Positions 7,805-10,416 of a stretch of 10,416 nucleotides of DNA are shown in pieces. Each line of letters starts with the position of its first letter. Positions within the stretch are counted from its first letter, which is position 1. The position numbers and the translations under genes are program-made. The notes beneath the pieces were generated by a model that worked only from the letters and a program-made list of their open reading frames with translations, was not told the DNA's origin and made no database searches. Source of the stretch: Tissierellia bacterium (lineage in GTDB: Bacteria > Bacillota > Clostridia > Tissierellales > Dethiosulfatibacteraceae); NCBI GenBank assembly GCA_007116605.1, contig SKID01000210.1:1-10416 (forward strand), written 5' to 3'.

Positions 7805-8777
7805 GATGACTCCCCCTTTCTTGTAAGGACATCTTTTTAACTAACTGTCTTAACTCTTTATATAAGTTCCCTAAATCTTGGCTCATGGTTTCAATAGCCA
7901 TCTTGGCTTCTTTGGAATTAGGGTCTGTCATTCTTTCAATGGATTGAATTTCTTGAATACTTTGCTTGATATTAGTGATAATTATATGATTAATTTCTTT
8001 TAATAATGCTTCTTTTTCTTTCTCATATCCTAACTTCTCAAGATTAGCTAAAGATTGGTGCAATTCTTCATTAAGTACTTGTCTTTGAGCATTTTGCTTT
8101 TTAATCGATTGTATCAACTCAATTTCATCTTCTGCTTGATGAACCAATAAAACCGTCCCCACCCAATCTTTATCTTGGTCGATAACCTTTGACAATATCA
8201 TATAACTTTTATGGGATTGAATCATCAATCGGTAATGTAACATTTTCATATGACTCGTTCGCTTATTGAAAAATGTTTCTAATCCTTCTTTTTCATTAAC
8301 GCTTATTTCTGAATAAAAAAGCTCTAAAAATCCTTTTAGATTTCCAACTGATGTACTCAAAGTCTCACCCATTAATCCATCATTTGAAGCCACTAACTGA
8401 TGATTGCTGTCATAGATGAGCACCTGATCTTCAAATGATTGAAATACTTTATCTAATGGGATGGACGCTTTCTTGATATGATCTGATTGCCATTTCTTTA
8501 GCCATAGGAGAATCCCAACACGTCCATAGGCCAAGATGGCTAACCCTAAACTTAAACTCCTTAAAAAATCATAGGTGGATGATAATGGCAAGTTGATGAT
8601 AGAAATAAGAATAATATTTCCCATGAAAAATAAAGCCATAAAAAGGGATCCTATGTGAAACCACCACATTAATGGGGTTTTATCGTATTGATGATGCCAT
8701 TTAAAATTAATCCAAATAAGACCAATTAACAGAATTGTCCATATCCAAGCACCTATGAGAGACATCATCGTAAACAT
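7797..8777 (-). CDS. Membrane sensor-like protein with degenerate histidine-kinase DHp and no ATPase domain
   Basis: This 326-residue protein has three membrane helices (about 6-25, 38-61, 71-93), a PAS-like region (about 108-213) and a coiled coil (215-260). A helical pair at about 252-316 has the spacing of a HisKA_3 dimerisation domain, including a KELRQLV end like the family's second helix. At the H-box position the sequence is EINHIIITNI, where the nearby kinase has NVHDILGHSL. The His-Asp pair has become Asn263-His264, and the protein stops with no N, G1 or G2 boxes, so it cannot be a conventional kinase. The open frame runs cleanly into the regulator, arguing for a maintained product rather than a recent truncation. 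The start at 8777 has an AGAGGTGG site 4 nt upstream. It sits 24 nt after fumarase beta and overlaps the regulator by 8 nt. A role as accessory sensor, dimer partner or phosphatase-like modulator is inferred. Confidence 0.85.
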   Translation of the reverse strand: MFTMMSLIGAWIWTILLIGLIWINFKWHHQYDKTPLMWWFHIGSLFMALFFMGNIILISIINLPLSSTYDFLRSLSLGLAILAYGRVGILLWLKKWQSDHIKKASIPLDKVFQSFEDQVLIYDSNHQLVASNDGLMGETLSTSVGNLKGFLELFYSEISVNEKEGLETFFNKRTSHMKMLHYRLMIQSHKSYMILSKVIDQDKDWVGTVLLVHQAEDEIELIQSIKKQNAQRQVLNEELHQSLANLEKLGYEKEKEALLKEINHIIITNIKQSIQEIQSIERMTDPNSKEAKMAIETMSQDLGNLYKELRQLVKKMSLQERGSHHD

Positions 8778-8801
8778 AAAACCACCTCTTTAATCCATGA
8801 T

Positions 8802-9338
8802 TTAATCTTTTTGATTATATAAAGATTGACCTCTACTATCAATCACAACAATCACTGGAAAATCTTGTACTTTCAGACGATAAATCGCCTCCGGTCCTAA
8901 ATCTTCATAAGCCACTAACTCTTTTTCAACAATGGATTTGCTGATCAGTGCTGCTGCACCTCCTACTGCACCAAAGTAGATGCATCCATTTCTTTTGATT
9001 GCCTCAATGACTAACTGGCTTCTCGTTCCTTTTCCAATCATTGCTTTTAGCCCTCTATCTAATAATGGGACCGTAAAAGGGTCCATCCGATAACTGGTGG
9101 TCGGTCCTGCAGAGCCAATAATTTTTCCAGGCTTGCTAGGCGCAGGACCCACATAATAGATGGTTTCATTCCTAAGGTTAAATGGCAAGCTTTCATTTTT
9201 TTTGATGGCGTCTAATAGTCTTTTGTGGGCCGCATCTCTTCCCGTATATAAATACCCACTTAAGGATACTAAATCTCCAGCTCTTAAATCTTTTATACAA
9301 TCATCTTGTAATGGCAGAATCACTTGTTTAATTTTCAT
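8802..9338 (-). CDS. Class I (Fe-S) fumarate hydratase, beta subunit
   Basis: This is the C-terminal-type subunit (178 residues) of the two-subunit, oxygen-sensitive fumarase / L-tartrate dehydratase family, which interconverts fumarate and malate in the cytoplasm. Visible family motifs are YLYTGRDAAHKR (29-40), YVGPAPSKPGK (62-72), SAGPTTSYRMD (76-86), GKGTRS (102-107), YFGAVGGAAAL (121-131) and EDLGPEAIYRL (145-155), followed by the FPVIVVID strand. Length is normal. The ATG at 9338 has AGGAGG at 9344-9349, which overlaps the stop codon of the alpha gene, so the subunits should be made together. Sequence motifs alone do not separate fumarase from tartrate dehydratase; fumarase is the commoner role for such a pair. 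Confidence 0.93.
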   Translation of the reverse strand: MKIKQVILPLQDDCIKDLRAGDLVSLSGYLYTGRDAAHKRLLDAIKKNESLPFNLRNETIYYVGPAPSKPGKIIGSAGPTTSYRMDPFTVPLLDRGLKAMIGKGTRSQLVIEAIKRNGCIYFGAVGGAAALISKSIVEKELVAYEDLGPEAIYRLKVQDFPVIVVIDSRGQSLYNQKD

Positions 9339-9347
9339 AGTTGCCTC

Positions 9348-10193
9348 CTATATGACTGTTTTTCTATGACGATATGCATGACAACAAATATTTACAGCTA
9401 CTGGCAATCCTGCAATATGTGTAGGATAGTATTCAATACTGACTTTGATACAGGTGGTTTTTCCTCCAAATCCTCCAGGCCCAATATTCAGTTGATTAAT
9501 TTCCTGATGTAACTCTTTTTCAAGTTGGGCATATTCTTTTTTTGAAGATACTTGATTTAAATCCCTTGTTAAAGCTTCTTTTGACATGAGGGCTGCTTTT
9601 TCAAAAGTTCCCCCTATCCCTACACCCACCACAATAGGTGGACATGGATTCGGTCCTGCCTTTTTGACTGTTTCTAAAATAAATGATTTAACACCTTCTA
9701 AACCATCAGCAGGTTTCAACATGGCTATTGCACTCATGTTTTCGGATCCAAATCCTTTAGGTGCTACAATGATTTCCATCTTATCACCTGATGTGATGGA
9801 TAAATGGATGATTGCCGGTGTATTGTCATTGGTATTTATTCGGTTAAATAAGGGATCCATGACAACGGACTTCCTATAAAAGTTTTCCTCATAAGCTTCT
9901 CTAACTCCTTGGTTCACTGCCTCTTCCAAAGGCATGCCTTGTAAAAATATACTTTGACCCATTCTAATAAATACAACAGCCATCCCTGTGTCTTGACACA
10001 TTGGGACTTGTTCATCGAGAGCAATGTGATTATTTTCTATGATTTGTCCTAATACATATTTGGCTATAGGCTTGGACTCAGATTGTCTTGCCTGTTGAAG
10101 CACTTTCATCACATCTTCTCCAATGGCATAATTTGCTGTTGTCAATAGTTCTTTAACACGGTTTTTGATTTCTGATGTATCTATGATTCTCAT
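9348..10193 (-). CDS. Class I (Fe-S) fumarate hydratase, alpha subunit
   Basis: This 281-residue subunit carries the catalytic 4Fe-4S cluster of the two-subunit fumarase/tartrate dehydratase family. The three expected ligand cysteines are C66 (PMCQDTG), C184 (PNPCPP) and C248 (GGKTTC). Other family motifs are NTNDNTPAIIH (120-130), APKGFGSEN (144-152), VGVGIGGTFEKAA (189-201) and the C-terminal CCHAYRH (270-276). No key residue is missing. The ATG at 10193 has an AAGGTAGG site about 7 nt upstream. The stop codon TAG overlaps the ribosome site of the beta gene. As first gene of the tight minus-strand cluster it probably shares a transcript with beta, the sensor-like gene and the regulator. No convincing minus-strand promoter was found between 10201 and 10416, so it may start further upstream or use a poor consensus. 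Confidence 0.94.
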   Translation of the reverse strand: MRIIDTSEIKNRVKELLTTANYAIGEDVMKVLQQARQSESKPIAKYVLGQIIENNHIALDEQVPMCQDTGMAVVFIRMGQSIFLQGMPLEEAVNQGVREAYEENFYRKSVVMDPLFNRINTNDNTPAIIHLSITSGDKMEIIVAPKGFGSENMSAIAMLKPADGLEGVKSFILETVKKAGPNPCPPIVVGVGIGGTFEKAALMSKEALTRDLNQVSSKKEYAQLEKELHQEINQLNIGPGGFGGKTTCIKVSIEYYPTHIAGLPVAVNICCHAYRHRKTVI

Positions 10194-10243
10194 TTTAAGG
10201 CCTACCTTTTTTGAAGTTAATTTTTCAATATTAAATTAAAAGT

Positions 10244-10273
10244 TTGACATCTTATGGAAGACACTCTTAAACT
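10244..10273 (+). promoter_or_regulatory. Possible plus-strand promoter
   Basis: A perfect TTGACA lies at 10244-10249, with TAAACT (4 of 6 matches to TATAAT) at 10268-10273 after an 18-nt spacer. It would fire away from the fumarase genes and produce an RNA that includes the hairpin at 10340-10361. The -10 is mediocre, so this is tentative. Confidence 0.35.
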
Positions 10274-10339
10274 CTTATCTATTCTATCAATAGCCATCAA
10301 TGATTGTCTTCATTTATACGATGACTCAAAGTGCTAAGA

Positions 10340-10361
10340 CTCTCACTTCTTAAAGTGGGAG
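10340..10361 (+). other. RNA hairpin with a competing downstream partner
   Basis: CTCTCACTT (10340-10348) pairs with AAGTGGGAG (10353-10361): 9 bp including one T-G pair, with a 4-nt CTTA loop. The wobble works only in plus-strand RNA (it would be A-C in the minus-strand RNA), so a plus-strand transcript is favoured. The 3' arm GTGGGAGA (10355-10362) can instead pair with TCTCTCAC at 10391-10398, again with one wobble. No U-run follows, so it is not a terminator. It could be a leader control element of a gene starting past the window, or a structured end of a mobile element. Confidence 0.45.
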
Positions 10362-10416
10362 ATAAGTACTATACGGTCCCAGGATAAGGGTCTCTCACAT
10401 TCAGGTGGCATTTAAA

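Larger units (their letters stand above)
10194..10416. other. Intergenic region upstream of fumarase; no protein gene recognised
   Basis: This 223-nt stretch holds the ribosome site of fumarase alpha, the TTGACA box and the hairpin described separately. TATAAA can be read on the minus strand near 10315 without a fitting -35. Near the right edge AGGTGG at 10403-10408 on the plus strand could be the ribosome site of a gene starting just outside the window. I see no coding region in it. Confidence 0.6.

Noticed and set aside
9586..9879. Plus-strand 97-codon open frame inside the fumarase alpha gene
   Set aside because: It lies wholly within the well-supported fumarase alpha gene on the other strand and resembles no family.
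9348..10193. Naming the pair as L(+)-tartrate dehydratase (ttdAB)
   Set aside because: The families share the visible motifs and nothing in the window (such as a tartrate transporter) favours tartrate. Fumarase is the safer call.

Overview
The window is AT-rich and tightly packed, with purine-rich ribosome sites of the AGGAGG type ahead of most genes. It carries an S-layer-homology surface protein, an oxygen-sensitive two-subunit iron-sulfur fumarase and NarL/LuxR-type signalling genes. Together these suggest a Gram-positive anaerobe of the Bacillota, most likely a clostridial lineage. The sequence alone does not fix genus or species.

Layout. (1) Positions 1-4847, minus strand: the first 1615 codons of a giant secreted protein that runs off the left edge. 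It has a signal peptide, three SLH domains, an IPT/TIG domain, a long helical section with two hydrophobic stretches, further Ig-like modules and a beta-propeller-like C-terminal part. Just upstream, and probably co-transcribed, is a small tandem DUF1508 (YegP-like) protein that appears to start at TTG. (2) 5240-5435: a divergent control region with AT-rich -10-like boxes, an inverted repeat and repeated AGTCAC motifs. (3) 5436-7160, plus strand: a complete 7TM-PAS-HisKA_3-HATPase histidine kinase. (4) 10193 down to 7157, minus strand: fumarase alpha, fumarase beta, a membrane sensor-like protein lacking the kinase catalytic domain, and a NarL-type response regulator. These four are packed like one operon, with gaps of 9 and 24 nt and one 8-nt overlap. 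(5) 10194-10416: an intergenic stretch with a consensus TTGACA box on the plus strand and a hairpin whose 3' arm has a second possible partner downstream.

The signalling genes look like a three-part system. The only catalytically complete kinase lies on the plus strand and converges on the response regulator, their stop codons overlapping by 4 nt. The protein directly upstream of the regulator keeps a membrane part, a PAS-like region and a DHp-like helical pair, but has Asn-His where the kinase has His-Asp and ends before any ATPase domain. My inference is that the plus-strand kinase phosphorylates the regulator and the degenerate protein modulates the pair. Linkage to fumarase suggests, but does not prove, a role in C4-dicarboxylate or redox control.

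No tRNA, rRNA, CRISPR array or transposase gene was seen.
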